NCBI GenBank assembly: GCA_022571255.1
Contig: JACZYD010000018.1
Location: forward strand, 1 to 36,296
Reading direction: 5' to 3'
DNA: 36,296 nucleotides
DNA from: Bacteroidota bacterium
Lineage (GTDB): Bacteria; Bacteroidota; Rhodothermia; Rhodothermales; UBA10348
A model generated the notes under the pieces. That model searched no databases, was not told where the DNA came from, and saw only the letters and a list, made by a program, of their open reading frames with translations. Shown one piece after another: positions 17,352 through 26,885 of this stretch; position 1 is the first letter of the stretch, and every line of letters begins with the position of its first letter. The translations under genes and the position numbers were made by a program.

Positions 17352-20054
17352 ATGTTTTTAATCGCTCAATATCTCTGGCCCGGTTCCGTTCATGCCCGTC
17401 GCGCCGGTCAGGCCCGAATTAGGGTGTCCCTGCTTTTTGCACTTGCCTCCTCCGTGTCAGTTTGCTTTACTGGCTTGGCCACAGCGCAAGAGGTGACACC
17501 CGCCGGGCACACACCTGAACAAAGGCTTCCCGCAATGGCCGACACTCTCGAAGGTCCGCTACCGGGATCCATTCCTGCGTTTGCCATCGACGAAACGTCT
17601 GTTGACCTGACGCGGTTGGCTCAACCGGATACATACCTCGACAAAACGGGTCGCAAGTTTGCGCTTCTGGGTACCGAATCTGGTCGGTTTGAAGCATGGG
17701 CGTGGCCACTGAAGTTGTTTACAGGATTCAGGCTGTCATTTTTTGTGAGCGAAAGTACGACGCCCATCGCCGCTCGTGACATCGTTCAGCGAATAGAGGT
17801 GCGCCCTGCGGTCACAACCATTACGTACGTCTATCAATCATTTACCGTACAGGCGCACATCGTCACGGCGATTGACGAACCCGGCGCAGTGATTTTTCTG
17901 GACGTTGACGCCGAGCACCCGTTGAGCATCGTGGTGGGTTTCATTCCGACTATGCAGCCCATGTGGCCGGCCGGCATGGGCGGGCAATTTGCACGCTGGT
18001 ACGATGATATGCACGCGTATTTGATATCAGAGTCCTCGAACGGCAATCATGGATACGTTGGTTCGCCGGCGGCTAGAGGTTTGTCTTACACACCCGCTCA
18101 CATGCTCGGCGAAGATCCGAACGAGTTCCGGATTGATATTTTGGACCCTGTATCCGTGAAAGATCGCTACATCCCGATTGTGATGGCAGGAGGTAAGGGT
18201 GAACGAGAGGATATCAAAAAGATTTATATAAAAATCGCTGCCAAACCGGAGGCGATTTATAAGGATGCGGTCCTACACTACAACACCCTTCTAGGATCCA
18301 CTATGTCGATTTCGACGCCCGAACCGACGCTTGACCTTGCGTTCGAATGGGCCAAGATCAGTTACGATAATCTGCTGGCGGTCAATCCGGACTTTTCGGG
18401 CACAGGACTGATGGCCGGACTGGATCGAGCCGGTAGTGGTGGACGCCCGGGGTTCGGGTGGTTTTTTGGCGGAGATACATACATCAACACACTCAGTTTA
18501 AACGCCATCGGCATGTTCGATGCCTCCCGTGACGCGCTCGCCTTCATGACGCAATTCCAGCGTAATGATGGAAAAATGGCTCACGAAGTAACGCAAGCGA
18601 AAGAATATGTGGACTGGTTCGGGGACTATCCATACGCCTACATCCACGCCGATACTTCACCGTGGTACATCGTCGCGGTGCACGATCATTTCGCCGCGAC
18701 AGGAGATCGTGACTATGTGCGGTCGGAATGGCCCTCGGTACTGCGGACGTATGAATGGTGCCTGACTACAGACATCGACGGGGACGGTTTGATGGACAAC
18801 GAGGCGGCGGGTCTTGGCGCTCTGGAATTCGGATCCCTCACCAATATTCAGACCGACGTTTATCTGGCGGCCATCTGGACCCGCTCGCTGATCGCGCTTT
18901 CCGAAATGGCCCGAGAGATGGGCGATGAAGTGTTGGCAACGCGGGCGCTGGAACGATATGAGAAGGCCGCAGGCGCATTCGAGAAATTCTGGAGTGAAGA
19001 AACCGGGCAGTACGCTTACGCCTTCAACGCAGACGGAAAAACCGTCAATGAGATAACTCCGTGGGCGTCGGTCGGGATGATATTTGGCCTCGGAACGGAG
19101 GAACGCAGAGCAGCGACCATGGACCGGCTTAGCCGATCGGATATGACGACGGACTGGGGAATCCGAATGCTTTCGACAACCAGCGATCTTTACGAGCCAC
19201 TCAATTACAACTATGGAGCAGTATGGCCTTTTGTCACCAGCTGGGCGACGATGGCGCAGTTCATGACCAGCCGGCCCATTCAGGGTTATTCGTCCCTGAT
19301 GTCGACCGTGCAACGGGTCTTCACACGTAGCTTGGGAGATATTTCAGAGGTTTTGTCCGGACGTCGCCATACATGGCCTCAGGAATCCGTCCCCCATCAG
19401 GGTTTCGCCATTGCATCGACCATTTTGCCGACCGTTCGTGGACTGTTCGGGTTGTGGTATGATGCCCCGTCAAATGTCCTGACATTCGGCCCTCAGGTTC
19501 CTGCCGACTGGAGCCACTATTCGGTTGACGGATTCCGGTACGGATCGGGATCTGTGAGCATCGAGGTCACGCGATCAGACAGTCACGACACATTTGATCT
19601 GTCGGCGAAAAAAGAGACGTCACTCGTATTCCGCCCTCTTTATCCCTTAGGTACACACATCCGTTCTGTACGCGCCGGTAATCAAGACATTGAATTTGAA
19701 ACGACGGAAGAGGCCGGTGGCGTCCGAGTTCGAGCGGTCGTGACGATAAACGGAAAACTCACACTCGATGTCGATCACTCGAACGAGCCGGCCATTGTAC
19801 CGCCCGTCTGGGAAAGTCCGCTGGGTGCCGAGAGCACCGGATTACGCGTGTTGTCGTTTGAACGGGATGGCGAAAAAGCTACACTTGTGGTTGAAGGGCT
19901 CTCGGGTTGGACTTACACCCTCGGAATGACCAACACCGAAGCCATCCGGTCAATCGCAGGCGCTCGTTTAACGGACGGAGGACTTTTAATGAATCTCCCG
20001 GAGTCGAGCGACCAACACGTTGTGCACACTATACGGATGGTCTTCGGGAACTAA
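17352..20054 (+). CDS. exported (alpha/alpha)6 glycosidase, amylo-alpha-1,6-glucosidase-like
   Basis: 900 residues. The signal sequence is long, with a charged 25-residue lead before VSLLFALASSVSVCFTGLATAQ; a start at an internal codon near that point is possible. An N-terminal beta-sandwich (about residues 60-300) precedes a six-hairpin catalytic domain (about 325-700) with PGFGWFFGGD, DGKMAHEVTQ, YIHADTSPWYI and a CLTTDIDGDGLM segment, all typical of glycogen-debranching-type (GDE/GH133-like) enzymes. A C-terminal beta domain follows. It probably cleaves alpha-glucosidic or related linkages in the periplasm. It is the first gene of a same-strand run with the second glycosidase 59 bases downstream. 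The exact substrate is not determinable. Confidence 0.84.
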   Translation: MFLIAQYLWPGSVHARRAGQARIRVSLLFALASSVSVCFTGLATAQEVTPAGHTPEQRLPAMADTLEGPLPGSIPAFAIDETSVDLTRLAQPDTYLDKTGRKFALLGTESGRFEAWAWPLKLFTGFRLSFFVSESTTPIAARDIVQRIEVRPAVTTITYVYQSFTVQAHIVTAIDEPGAVIFLDVDAEHPLSIVVGFIPTMQPMWPAGMGGQFARWYDDMHAYLISESSNGNHGYVGSPAARGLSYTPAHMLGEDPNEFRIDILDPVSVKDRYIPIVMAGGKGEREDIKKIYIKIAAKPEAIYKDAVLHYNTLLGSTMSISTPEPTLDLAFEWAKISYDNLLAVNPDFSGTGLMAGLDRAGSGGRPGFGWFFGGDTYINTLSLNAIGMFDASRDALAFMTQFQRNDGKMAHEVTQAKEYVDWFGDYPYAYIHADTSPWYIVAVHDHFAATGDRDYVRSEWPSVLRTYEWCLTTDIDGDGLMDNEAAGLGALEFGSLTNIQTDVYLAAIWTRSLIALSEMAREMGDEVLATRALERYEKAAGAFEKFWSEETGQYAYAFNADGKTVNEITPWASVGMIFGLGTEERRAATMDRLSRSDMTTDWGIRMLSTTSDLYEPLNYNYGAVWPFVTSWATMAQFMTSRPIQGYSSLMSTVQRVFTRSLGDISEVLSGRRHTWPQESVPHQGFAIASTILPTVRGLFGLWYDAPSNVLTFGPQVPADWSHYSVDGFRYGSGSVSIEVTRSDSHDTFDLSAKKETSLVFRPLYPLGTHIRSVRAGNQDIEFETTEEAGGVRVRAVVTINGKLTLDVDHSNEPAIVPPVWESPLGAESTGLRVLSFERDGEKATLVVEGLSGWTYTLGMTNTEAIRSIAGARLTDGGLLMNLPESSDQHVVHTIRMVFGN

Positions 20055-20113
20055 ACCGTTAGTGCCCTGTCGCTTATCTGGCCCCACACCGTCGAGCGGC
20101 GAACGATTCCATC

Positions 20114-22648
20114 ATGAGCAGATTCATCTTTATCATAGTCGCCCTCATCTGCCTTACGGGCTGTCACGAAGCGCCCCCACTTATCGACAAAAATCAGGTT
20201 TTCGATCGCTACGACTGGTGGGACAATCGAGACTGGGACTGGTATTCGGAAAATATCCCCTTTATCGAAACACCGGACGACGAGATCAACGAAGTGTACT
20301 ATTATCGATGGGAGGTCATGACAAAACACCTCACTTACGGCTCACCGGAAACCGGATACACCTTTACTGAATTTATTGACCGGCCTTTCTGGTCGGGTAC
20401 ATACGGGGGCATCGCCTGTCCGCTCGGCCATCAACTCTCCGAAGTGCGCTGGCTCAAAAATCCGCGCATCATAGATGATTTTTCCAGGTACTGGATCGAC
20501 ACCGAAGGTGCGAGGCCACGCAATTATTCCAACTGGTACGGCGCCGCACTCTGGCAGATTTATGAGGTATGGGGTGACGACGCGTGGATCATATCGATGC
20601 TTCCGTACATGGAAGAACAGATGGCGGGATGGGTCAACGAACATTTCGACCCGGACCACAGACTGTTTTTCAGGACGGGTCATGACGATGGAATGGAGGT
20701 CAATATCAACAGCCGCCAGACCGAAGACGGGGTCGTCGAAGGATATCGCCCGACGTTGAACGCATACATGTTCGGCGACCTCACAGCCCTGTCTCGTGCA
20801 GCGGAGATGGCCGGGCAACCCGAGAAAGCAGCCGAATATGCTCAACGCGCGGCCGCTTTGAAAACGCGCGTCATTGAAGAACTCTGGGACGAACGCCGTC
20901 AGTTTTTCCTCCATCAGTGGGTGGATGACCATGCTCCCGGGATCAAAGCTAAGACCCTGACCTACGAAACGGGACCTTTCGCGGGTGATGAGCACGGTCG
21001 CGAACTCATTGGTTATGTCCCGTGGCAATTCAATCTCCCGAATTCCGAGCATTCTGTCGCGTGGAAATTCCTGATGGACCCGGATTATTTTTATGCGCCG
21101 TACGGTCCGACAACTGCTGAACAGAACGACCCGCAATTTTTTGTTTCACGGAATTGTTGTGTGTGGAGTGGTCAGTCGTGGCCGTACGCCACGACACAGA
21201 CGCTGGTCGCGTTGGCAAATCTGCTGAACAATTACAAACAGAATGAAATAGACGCGGGAGCCTATGCAACGATGTTGCACACCTATACGCGTACTCAGTA
21301 CAAAAACGGCCGACCGTACATCGCCGAATCGGCCAATCCATTCGACGGCTCCTGGTCCGGGAGCGACTTGCCCAACCACAGCGAACACTACCTGCATTCC
21401 GGTTATGTGGACCTGATCCTTGGCGGCCTTTTCGGGATCCGCGCTTCCGCGGGCGATTCACTTCGGATCAATCCGCTGGTCCCTGAAGATTGGCGGTATT
21501 TTGCGGTGGAGGGCGTGTCCTATCACGGGCGTGACCTTGCACTGATCTGGGACCTCGACGGAACGCGATATGGACGGGGTGCGGGATTCACGGTTTTTAT
21601 AGACGACAAAGTAGTTCTGAATCGCTCGACGGTCGAATCATCAATCGTCCACGTCAAGAGTCGAAAAGCAGCACTCACGTTCGAGCGTCCACATAATCTC
21701 GCGGTCAACAATGGCAGACGGTTTCCGGAAATCACGGCCTCCTATTCCCATCCGTCCACTCCGCCGTTTTACGCCAACGACGGTAGTATATGGTATCACG
21801 ATGTTCCCATAAACCGTTGGACTACCCTTGATTCTCCCAACGCCACAGACTGGATCTCTATTGATTTTGGGGTCGAGCAGACGATCTCTGAGGTTAAACT
21901 TTATTTCATCGATGATGATTTAATTGCGCCCCCCGCCTCGTACGTCGTCGAAGCACTACGTGGCGAACGATGGACCGCGATCAACGAGATCAAACGTCAT
22001 CCCGAACGTTCAACGGGCCACCGTGCCAACACCATATCGTTCGATGCACTTGATACCGAAGGCTTGCGCGTTCTTTTCAAACACGCCGACAATCGGTTTA
22101 CCGGACTCTCGGAAATCGAAGCATGGACTCCGGCCGGCACGCAGATAAATTTACCGATCGGGCAGCCCCGAAATCTAGCTCTCAATCCTGACGGAGCATC
22201 CTTTCCCCGTCTCTCTTCGTCCGTTGCTCCGGATCCAAATAAACTCGGAGTTTTGATTGATGGGTCTTTCGGCTTTACAACCTACCAGGCGAATCGCTGG
22301 ACCGCCCTCAGACCCGAGGGAGAAACTCCCGATTCAGAAGACTGGATACAGATCGATTTTGACGCACCCAGAATCGTTTCGCAGGTGGATGTTTACCTGT
22401 GGGGCGACTCTCCACGTTATCTGGGCCGCATAGACAGTACGGTTTCAGCTCCGCGTGCGCTGCGCATCGCCGCACTCCGGCATGGAAAATGGGTTCCGGT
22501 AGATCACGTAGTTCAACTGCCGGAGTCCCCGCAAACAATGGCGAGAAATACTCTGCGCTTCGACGCCATCGAAACGATCGCAATTCGGGTATATTTTAAA
22601 CACAACCTTCCCTCTTTATCGGGGGCAACTGAGATTCAGATCTGGTAA
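20114..22648 (+). CDS. lipoprotein MGH1-like glycoside hydrolase with discoidin-like domains
   Basis: 844 residues; lipobox LTGC at Cys17. The catalytic part (about residues 25-500) contains blocks characteristic of MGH1-like/GH63-like (alpha/alpha)6 hydrolases: YYYRWEVMTKHL, GYTFTEFIDRPFWSGTYGGI, NYSNWYGAALWQIY, GMEVNINSRQTEDG and VPWQFNLP. A short beta domain follows, then two F5/8 type C (discoidin)-like modules, each with a W-I-x-I-D-F strand (DWISIDFGVEQTISEV, DWIQIDFDAPRIVSQV), probably for glycan binding. It is likely anchored in the outer or inner membrane, acting on an oligosaccharide released by or together with its neighbour. The linkage specificity is unknown. Confidence 0.88.
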   Translation: MSRFIFIIVALICLTGCHEAPPLIDKNQVFDRYDWWDNRDWDWYSENIPFIETPDDEINEVYYYRWEVMTKHLTYGSPETGYTFTEFIDRPFWSGTYGGIACPLGHQLSEVRWLKNPRIIDDFSRYWIDTEGARPRNYSNWYGAALWQIYEVWGDDAWIISMLPYMEEQMAGWVNEHFDPDHRLFFRTGHDDGMEVNINSRQTEDGVVEGYRPTLNAYMFGDLTALSRAAEMAGQPEKAAEYAQRAAALKTRVIEELWDERRQFFLHQWVDDHAPGIKAKTLTYETGPFAGDEHGRELIGYVPWQFNLPNSEHSVAWKFLMDPDYFYAPYGPTTAEQNDPQFFVSRNCCVWSGQSWPYATTQTLVALANLLNNYKQNEIDAGAYATMLHTYTRTQYKNGRPYIAESANPFDGSWSGSDLPNHSEHYLHSGYVDLILGGLFGIRASAGDSLRINPLVPEDWRYFAVEGVSYHGRDLALIWDLDGTRYGRGAGFTVFIDDKVVLNRSTVESSIVHVKSRKAALTFERPHNLAVNNGRRFPEITASYSHPSTPPFYANDGSIWYHDVPINRWTTLDSPNATDWISIDFGVEQTISEVKLYFIDDDLIAPPASYVVEALRGERWTAINEIKRHPERSTGHRANTISFDALDTEGLRVLFKHADNRFTGLSEIEAWTPAGTQINLPIGQPRNLALNPDGASFPRLSSSVAPDPNKLGVLIDGSFGFTTYQANRWTALRPEGETPDSEDWIQIDFDAPRIVSQVDVYLWGDSPRYLGRIDSTVSAPRALRIAALRHGKWVPVDHVVQLPESPQTMARNTLRFDAIETIAIRVYFKHNLPSLSGATEIQIW

Positions 22649-22687
22649 CTTAATGGCGACAGGCTCTCACTTCCATTCATCATTGCC

Positions 22688-23827
22688 ATGCGTAAATTCG
22701 TTACCATTTCCGTGATCTTTACGTGTCTGTTTCTATTCGGATGCGAACCCCAGGCCCCTGACGTCGTCGCTGGAGTTACATCAGATTCATGGGGTCGTTT
22801 GCCTGATGGTCGAGAGGTTACGCTCTTCCATATCGTGAGCCCCTCCGGGATGAAAATGGACGTCACCAACTATGGTGGAATAATTACCTCGCTTACGGCG
22901 CCCGACAGGAATGGAAAATTCGATGACATTGTGCTCGGGTTCGACAGCCTGGAGTCCTACCTGGAGAATACACCTTATTTCGGGGCGATAATTGGCCGGT
23001 ACGGCAATCGAATCGCTGAAGGTCGATTTTCCCTGGATGGAGAAAACTACGAACTTGCTCTGAACAACGGAGCCAACCACCTGCATGGTGGTCTCGTTGG
23101 ATTCGACAAAGTGCTCTGGGACGCCGAGCCATTCTCAGACGAGGAAAATCACGGCGTCATTTTCAAATACGAGAGTGCGGACGGCGAAGAGGGTTATCCG
23201 GGTAATTTGTCGGTGGAAGTGAAGTATCGCCTTACGCCCGACAGCCGCGTGGTCTTCAGTTACAAAGCCACCACGGACAAAGCCACACCCGTCAATCTGA
23301 CACAACATACTTATTTCAATCTTGCCGGTCCGGCTTCCAATTCCATTCTCGGTCACGAACTGATGATTACCGCAGCCGAATTTATACCCATTGACTCCAA
23401 CATGATTCCGACGGGAGAACTCCGCGCAGTGGACGGCACCCCTTTTGACTTTCGCAAGCCCGTAACCATCGGCGAAAGAATCAATGCAGGTGGCAAGCAA
23501 CTGGAATATGGCCGGGGATACGATCACAATTTTGTCTTGCCGATCGTGGCGACCAGTCTCAATCTGGTTGCGCGTGTTTTCGAGCCCTCAAGCGGGCGTA
23601 TCATGACTGTCATCACCACCGAACCCGGCCTTCAATTCTACTCGGGAAATTTTCTTGACGGTACGCTCGTCGGAAAAGGAGGCGTTGTTTACGAACACCG
23701 CTCCGGTTTCTGTCTCGAAACACAACATTTCCCCGATTCACCCAATCAATCAGCTTTTCCATCGACCATTCTGAGGCCCGGCGAGACATACTCCAGCCAC
23801 ACGATGTACGCCTTCACGGCTGAATGA
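22688..23827 (+). CDS. galM: aldose 1-epimerase, lipoprotein
   Basis: 379 residues. Lipobox LFGC at Cys19 places it outside the cytoplasm, unlike the classical cytosolic GalM. Family landmarks: VTNYGGIITSL, GRYGNRIAEGRF, NNGANHLHGG, QHTYFNLAG with the catalytic His, GYDHNFVL and the late YEHRSGFCLETQHFPDSPNQ with the catalytic Glu. It interconverts alpha and beta anomers of free aldoses, fitting release of sugars by the two upstream glycosidases. The gap to the upstream gene is 39 bases. Confidence 0.95.
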   Translation: MRKFVTISVIFTCLFLFGCEPQAPDVVAGVTSDSWGRLPDGREVTLFHIVSPSGMKMDVTNYGGIITSLTAPDRNGKFDDIVLGFDSLESYLENTPYFGAIIGRYGNRIAEGRFSLDGENYELALNNGANHLHGGLVGFDKVLWDAEPFSDEENHGVIFKYESADGEEGYPGNLSVEVKYRLTPDSRVVFSYKATTDKATPVNLTQHTYFNLAGPASNSILGHELMITAAEFIPIDSNMIPTGELRAVDGTPFDFRKPVTIGERINAGGKQLEYGRGYDHNFVLPIVATSLNLVARVFEPSSGRIMTVITTEPGLQFYSGNFLDGTLVGKGGVVYEHRSGFCLETQHFPDSPNQSAFPSTILRPGETYSSHTMYAFTAE

Positions 23828-23896
23828 TTTGAGACACAGACGCAGTCTGCAGGAAACACCGGATGCGCAGCCCACCAAGAAAGCGATTACCTTCCC

Positions 23897-24631
23897 ATGC
23901 ACTTTCTTCGAATTGTATTAATCTGCCTGGGGCTTACGAGCCTCAGCGCCAGAGCAGTGACCCTGCAGACTCCAACAGAGTCAGAAGTACGGCAGATCGT
24001 GACTTTCTCGTTCCTCCCGGGCAGTACCTCTGAGGCCATCAGGATCTATCGTGAGGAAGTGGTTCCGCTCTATGAAAACAACGACGCCATGCTCTCGTTC
24101 AGAGCGTTTCGCGAGATTGAAAGCCCGATTCCTCTCGACCTGATCGCGATCAGTTCTTTCAGGGGCATGTCCGGAATGGACGTGTCCAATGCCGCGCTGC
24201 GCGACATCGCGTCAGCGGCCGGCAAGAGCCTTGGTGCGATCTACGGCCAGATCGGCGCGCTCAGCTCGGGGCACACCGACCAGTTCATCGAGATGCTCCC
24301 CTCCCTCGGACTCGGGGACCCATCGGCATCAAGAATAACGGCGCTCGTCTGGTACCAAGTCCTTCCGGGTAAAACAGACGCTTTCGAAGATGCTCTCTCG
24401 ACTGCGCTCTTGTCGGCAGATGGGGAGTTGAGTGTTCCCTCAGCGACGGGTCGTTTTCTGTTGTCAGACGGATGGCACTATCTGAGATTTCTGGGCTTCG
24501 GTTCGCTCGGAGAATACCAGGAATACTGGTCCGGGGCGACCGAGCACCCTGCACACCAACGGATTCATGCACTGACCGTCCGACGCCGGGAGGTCATTGT
24601 CGCGGCCATCCCTGGGTTATCTGTTCGATAG
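23897..24631 (+). CDS. exported protein with two ferredoxin-like repeats, unknown function
   Basis: 244 residues with a signal peptide (LRIVLICLGLTSLSARA). The mature protein looks like two related modules of about 100 residues, each starting with a strand then a helix: QIVTFSFLPGSTSEAIRIYREEV and ALVWYQVLPGKTDAFEDALSTAL, the layout of NIPSNAP or dimeric alpha-beta barrel proteins. No catalytic residues are identifiable. It sits between galM and mocA on the same strand, so it may belong to either group. Name and role are uncertain. Confidence 0.72.
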   Translation: MHFLRIVLICLGLTSLSARAVTLQTPTESEVRQIVTFSFLPGSTSEAIRIYREEVVPLYENNDAMLSFRAFREIESPIPLDLIAISSFRGMSGMDVSNAALRDIASAAGKSLGAIYGQIGALSSGHTDQFIEMLPSLGLGDPSASRITALVWYQVLPGKTDAFEDALSTALLSADGELSVPSATGRFLLSDGWHYLRFLGFGSLGEYQEYWSGATEHPAHQRIHALTVRRREVIVAAIPGLSVR

Positions 24632-24683
24632 AGCGGTCCGGAACCCGAGAAAACAGAAAATCCGGCATGTTTTCAGCGATTAA

Positions 24684-25280
24684 ATGATTGAACACCAAGG
24701 CATAACGCGCATCAGTGCGATCATTCTTGCTGCCGGATCTTCCACGCGAATGGGATTGACCAATAAACTGCTGCTGCCGATTTCCGGAACACCAATGATC
24801 GAATGCGTCATCCGTGCGGCCGTAGAGCAGGATTTCGAAAAGGTGATCGTTGTAACGGGTTACGATGCGTCCGGTGTCCAGAAAGTACTGGCTCCATTTC
24901 CCGTCCAAATTGTTTACAACTCCCTATATGATACAGGGATGGGGTCGTCGCTGGTCGCCGGAATTGAAGCAGATCTTGAGTCAGATGTCCGCAGTGATGC
25001 GTACCTGATATGGCCGGGCGACATGCCGTTTATCCATCGAAAAACGATCCAATTGATATGCAGTATGTTTGATCCGGAGTCGATCATCGTTCCGACATTT
25101 GATTCACATCGCGGCCATCCCGTGCTTTTTGGGGCCCGGTTCAGAGAGGCGCTCCTGAATATCCCTTCTGACAAAGGTGCCCGTACTATTCTGAAGAATA
25201 ACAGCGACTCCGTAATCGAGTGCCCTGTGGAAGATGCAGCAATATTGCGCGACGTAGATACGCCGGAGGATCTGTATTGA
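24684..25280 (+). CDS. mocA: molybdenum cofactor cytidylyltransferase (MobA-like)
   Basis: 198 residues of the MobA-like NTP transferase family: AIILAAGSSTRMG P-loop-like nucleotide motif, NKLLLPISGTPMIE, GYDASGVQKVL, GMGSSLVAGI, and WPGDMPFI containing the Mg-binding Asp. MocA joins CMP to molybdopterin-Mo to make molybdenum cytosine dinucleotide, the cofactor form used by xanthine-dehydrogenase-family hydroxylases such as the convergent iorAB products. It overlaps the start of xdhC, indicating translational coupling. A MobA-type guanylyltransferase cannot be excluded, but the xdhC partner favours MocA. Confidence 0.88.
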   Translation: MIEHQGITRISAIILAAGSSTRMGLTNKLLLPISGTPMIECVIRAAVEQDFEKVIVVTGYDASGVQKVLAPFPVQIVYNSLYDTGMGSSLVAGIEADLESDVRSDAYLIWPGDMPFIHRKTIQLICSMFDPESIIVPTFDSHRGHPVLFGARFREALLNIPSDKGARTILKNNSDSVIECPVEDAAILRDVDTPEDLY

Positions 25281-26281
25281 AAACACTGATACCAACTCTT
25301 ATCAAGTGGGAAGGCGCGGGTAAATCGCTCGTGATCGCCCGTGTGATATCGACCTGGGGATCATCCCCAAGACGCCCGGGCGCAACGCTCGCCGTATCGT
25401 CTGCCGGTGACCTCGTGGGCTCGGTGAGTGGCGGATGTATTGAGGGCGCTGTGCGGGAGGAAGCACTTGAGATCATCCGGGGAGCGCCGGCCCGAATTAT
25501 TGATTATGGCGTAGACGATGACACTGCCTGGTCGGTGGGTCTGAGCTGCGGCGGATCCGTCAGAGTGCTGATCCAGACACTGCCCGATTTCGGAAAAGAG
25601 CTCATCGAGAGTATAACTGCCGGAGAGAGGGTCACTCTCGTTACGGCGCTTGAAGACGGACAGGAATACAATCTCCTGATCAGACCGGACCACAAAACGC
25701 TTGGCACCTGGCCCGCCGACACCGAACATGTGGTTGCCGCTGCTCTCAACGCGACCAGTCCCGGCGAAACAGACGTCGACGAACTGACCTGTTTCATTCA
25801 TCCGTTCCACGCGCCAGAGCGTTTATTGATCGTAGGGGGAGCCGATATTGCCGTTCATCTCATCAGTTACGCCAGTTCACTGGGTTTTGAAACGATTCTT
25901 ATGGATCCGAGAGCGGTGTTTACAGATTCAGATCGTTTTTCGACACTACCGTCTCGCCTCGAAACGGCGTGGCCTCAAGACATCATTCCCGGGCTGAATC
26001 TCGACGATCACACCTGTGCGGTGCTCCTCACACACGATCCCAAGATCGACGACCCGGCCATTCACCTTCTGCTGCGATCACCGGTGGCCTATATCGGAGC
26101 GCTCGGGAGTCGACGCACCCAAGAAAAGCGACGAAACAGACTTCGCACGGCCGGATTTTCCGAGGCTGAAATCGCTCGCATCCACGGACCGGTCGGGATC
26201 GACATCGGAGCGTCTACGCCGTCGGAAATCGCCCTCAGCATCATGGCGGAGATTATTTCGACGCTCCGGAAAAATGATTGA
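25277..26281 (+). CDS. xdhC: XdhC/CoxI family molybdenum hydroxylase maturation protein
   Basis: The track start at 25220 lies inside mocA. The better start is TTG at 25277, which overlaps the mocA stop (TTGA) and has GGAGGA seven bases upstream; this gives 334 residues. The N-terminal XdhC_CoxI domain shows VISTWGSSPRRPGATL and GSVSGGCIEGAV; the C-terminal Rossmann-type domain shows PERLLIVGGADIAVHLI, LLTHDPKIDDPAI and GALGSRRTQEKRR, then GPVGIDIGASTPSEIALSIMAEI. XdhC-type proteins bind and help sulfurate or insert the Mo cofactor into xanthine-dehydrogenase-type enzymes. The natural client here is probably iorB. Confidence 0.93.
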   Translation: MKTLIPTLIKWEGAGKSLVIARVISTWGSSPRRPGATLAVSSAGDLVGSVSGGCIEGAVREEALEIIRGAPARIIDYGVDDDTAWSVGLSCGGSVRVLIQTLPDFGKELIESITAGERVTLVTALEDGQEYNLLIRPDHKTLGTWPADTEHVVAAALNATSPGETDVDELTCFIHPFHAPERLLIVGGADIAVHLISYASSLGFETILMDPRAVFTDSDRFSTLPSRLETAWPQDIIPGLNLDDHTCAVLLTHDPKIDDPAIHLLLRSPVAYIGALGSRRTQEKRRNRLRTAGFSEAEIARIHGPVGIDIGASTPSEIALSIMAEIISTLRKND

Positions 26282-26291
26282 TCGACCATAA

Positions 26292-26403
26292 GTAACATCG
26301 GCGACAAGCGCCATCGCTGTTCGTCGCCGTGGAGCACGTCACTGCCGTTCGTCGCCGTAGGTCGCGTCATAGCCTTTCGTCGCCGCGGGGCGCGCCATTG
26401 CCA
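26292..26403. repeat. 28-bp tandem repeat, four degenerate units
   Basis: Units begin at 26292 (diverged), 26320, 26348 and 26376; the last three start with TTCGTCGCCG and end with CACTGCCG, CATAGCCT and CATTGCCA. It fills the gap between xdhC and sufU stops. The units are contiguous with no spacers, so it is not a CRISPR; 28 is not a multiple of three, so it is not a coding repeat. Confidence 0.75.
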
Positions 26404-26856
26404 TCATTCCGTGCTTACCATCGACTCTCCGGCCAGCGCTGCGCGAGCTGCGTGCCATGGCAACGTGACACATTTGATCCGGCTCGGAAATCGCCTGACG
26501 CCGAGCAGCGCCACAAGATCGGGGAGCAATCCGGCGGGCAGCGATGCGCCGTGTTCGAGGGCATTCTCCACGTCTTTGATCAGCCTTTCTGCCTCTGAGC
26601 GCGAGAGATTCCTGAGCACCTCGGTCATCATCGAGGCGGATGCTCTTGAAATAACGCAGCCATAACCAGTGAATTGAACCTCGACGATGCATTCATCTGA
26701 GAGTCTCAGGAAAATCTGATAGCGGTCTCCGCAAACCGGATTGTAGCCGAACGCTGCGACATCGGGATCGTCCATTTTCCCGAAGTACCGCTGCCGCGAA
26801 GCATGATCCTCAATGATCGCCTGTAGATCAGCTTCGTCGAGTTCTGATTCGCTCAT
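26404..26856 (-). CDS. sufU: SufU-type iron-sulfur cluster assembly protein
   Basis: 150 residues with the U-type scaffold signature: NPVCGD (Cys42, Asp44), GYGCVISRASASMM (Cys67) and KCVTLPW (Cys129). The spacing corresponds closely to the zinc-site residues of Bacillus SufU (C41, D43, C66, C128). SufU relays sulfur from the SufS desulfurase to the Suf scaffold. It lies 29 bases after iorB on the same strand and is not next to other suf genes here, an unusual location suggesting a role in supplying the 2Fe-2S subunit IorA; this link is inference. The C-terminus runs into the 28-bp repeat. Confidence 0.9.
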   Translation of the reverse strand: MSESELDEADLQAIIEDHASRQRYFGKMDDPDVAAFGYNPVCGDRYQIFLRLSDECIVEVQFTGYGCVISRASASMMTEVLRNLSRSEAERLIKDVENALEHGASLPAGLLPDLVALLGVRRFPSRIKCVTLPWHAARAALAGESMVSTE

Positions 26857-26885
26857 GCGCTTCTATCGCTCGCGGGCATACGCAC

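Noticed and set aside
26292-26403. Possible CRISPR array
   Set aside because: Units are contiguous and diverged, without unique spacers, and no cas genes are near.
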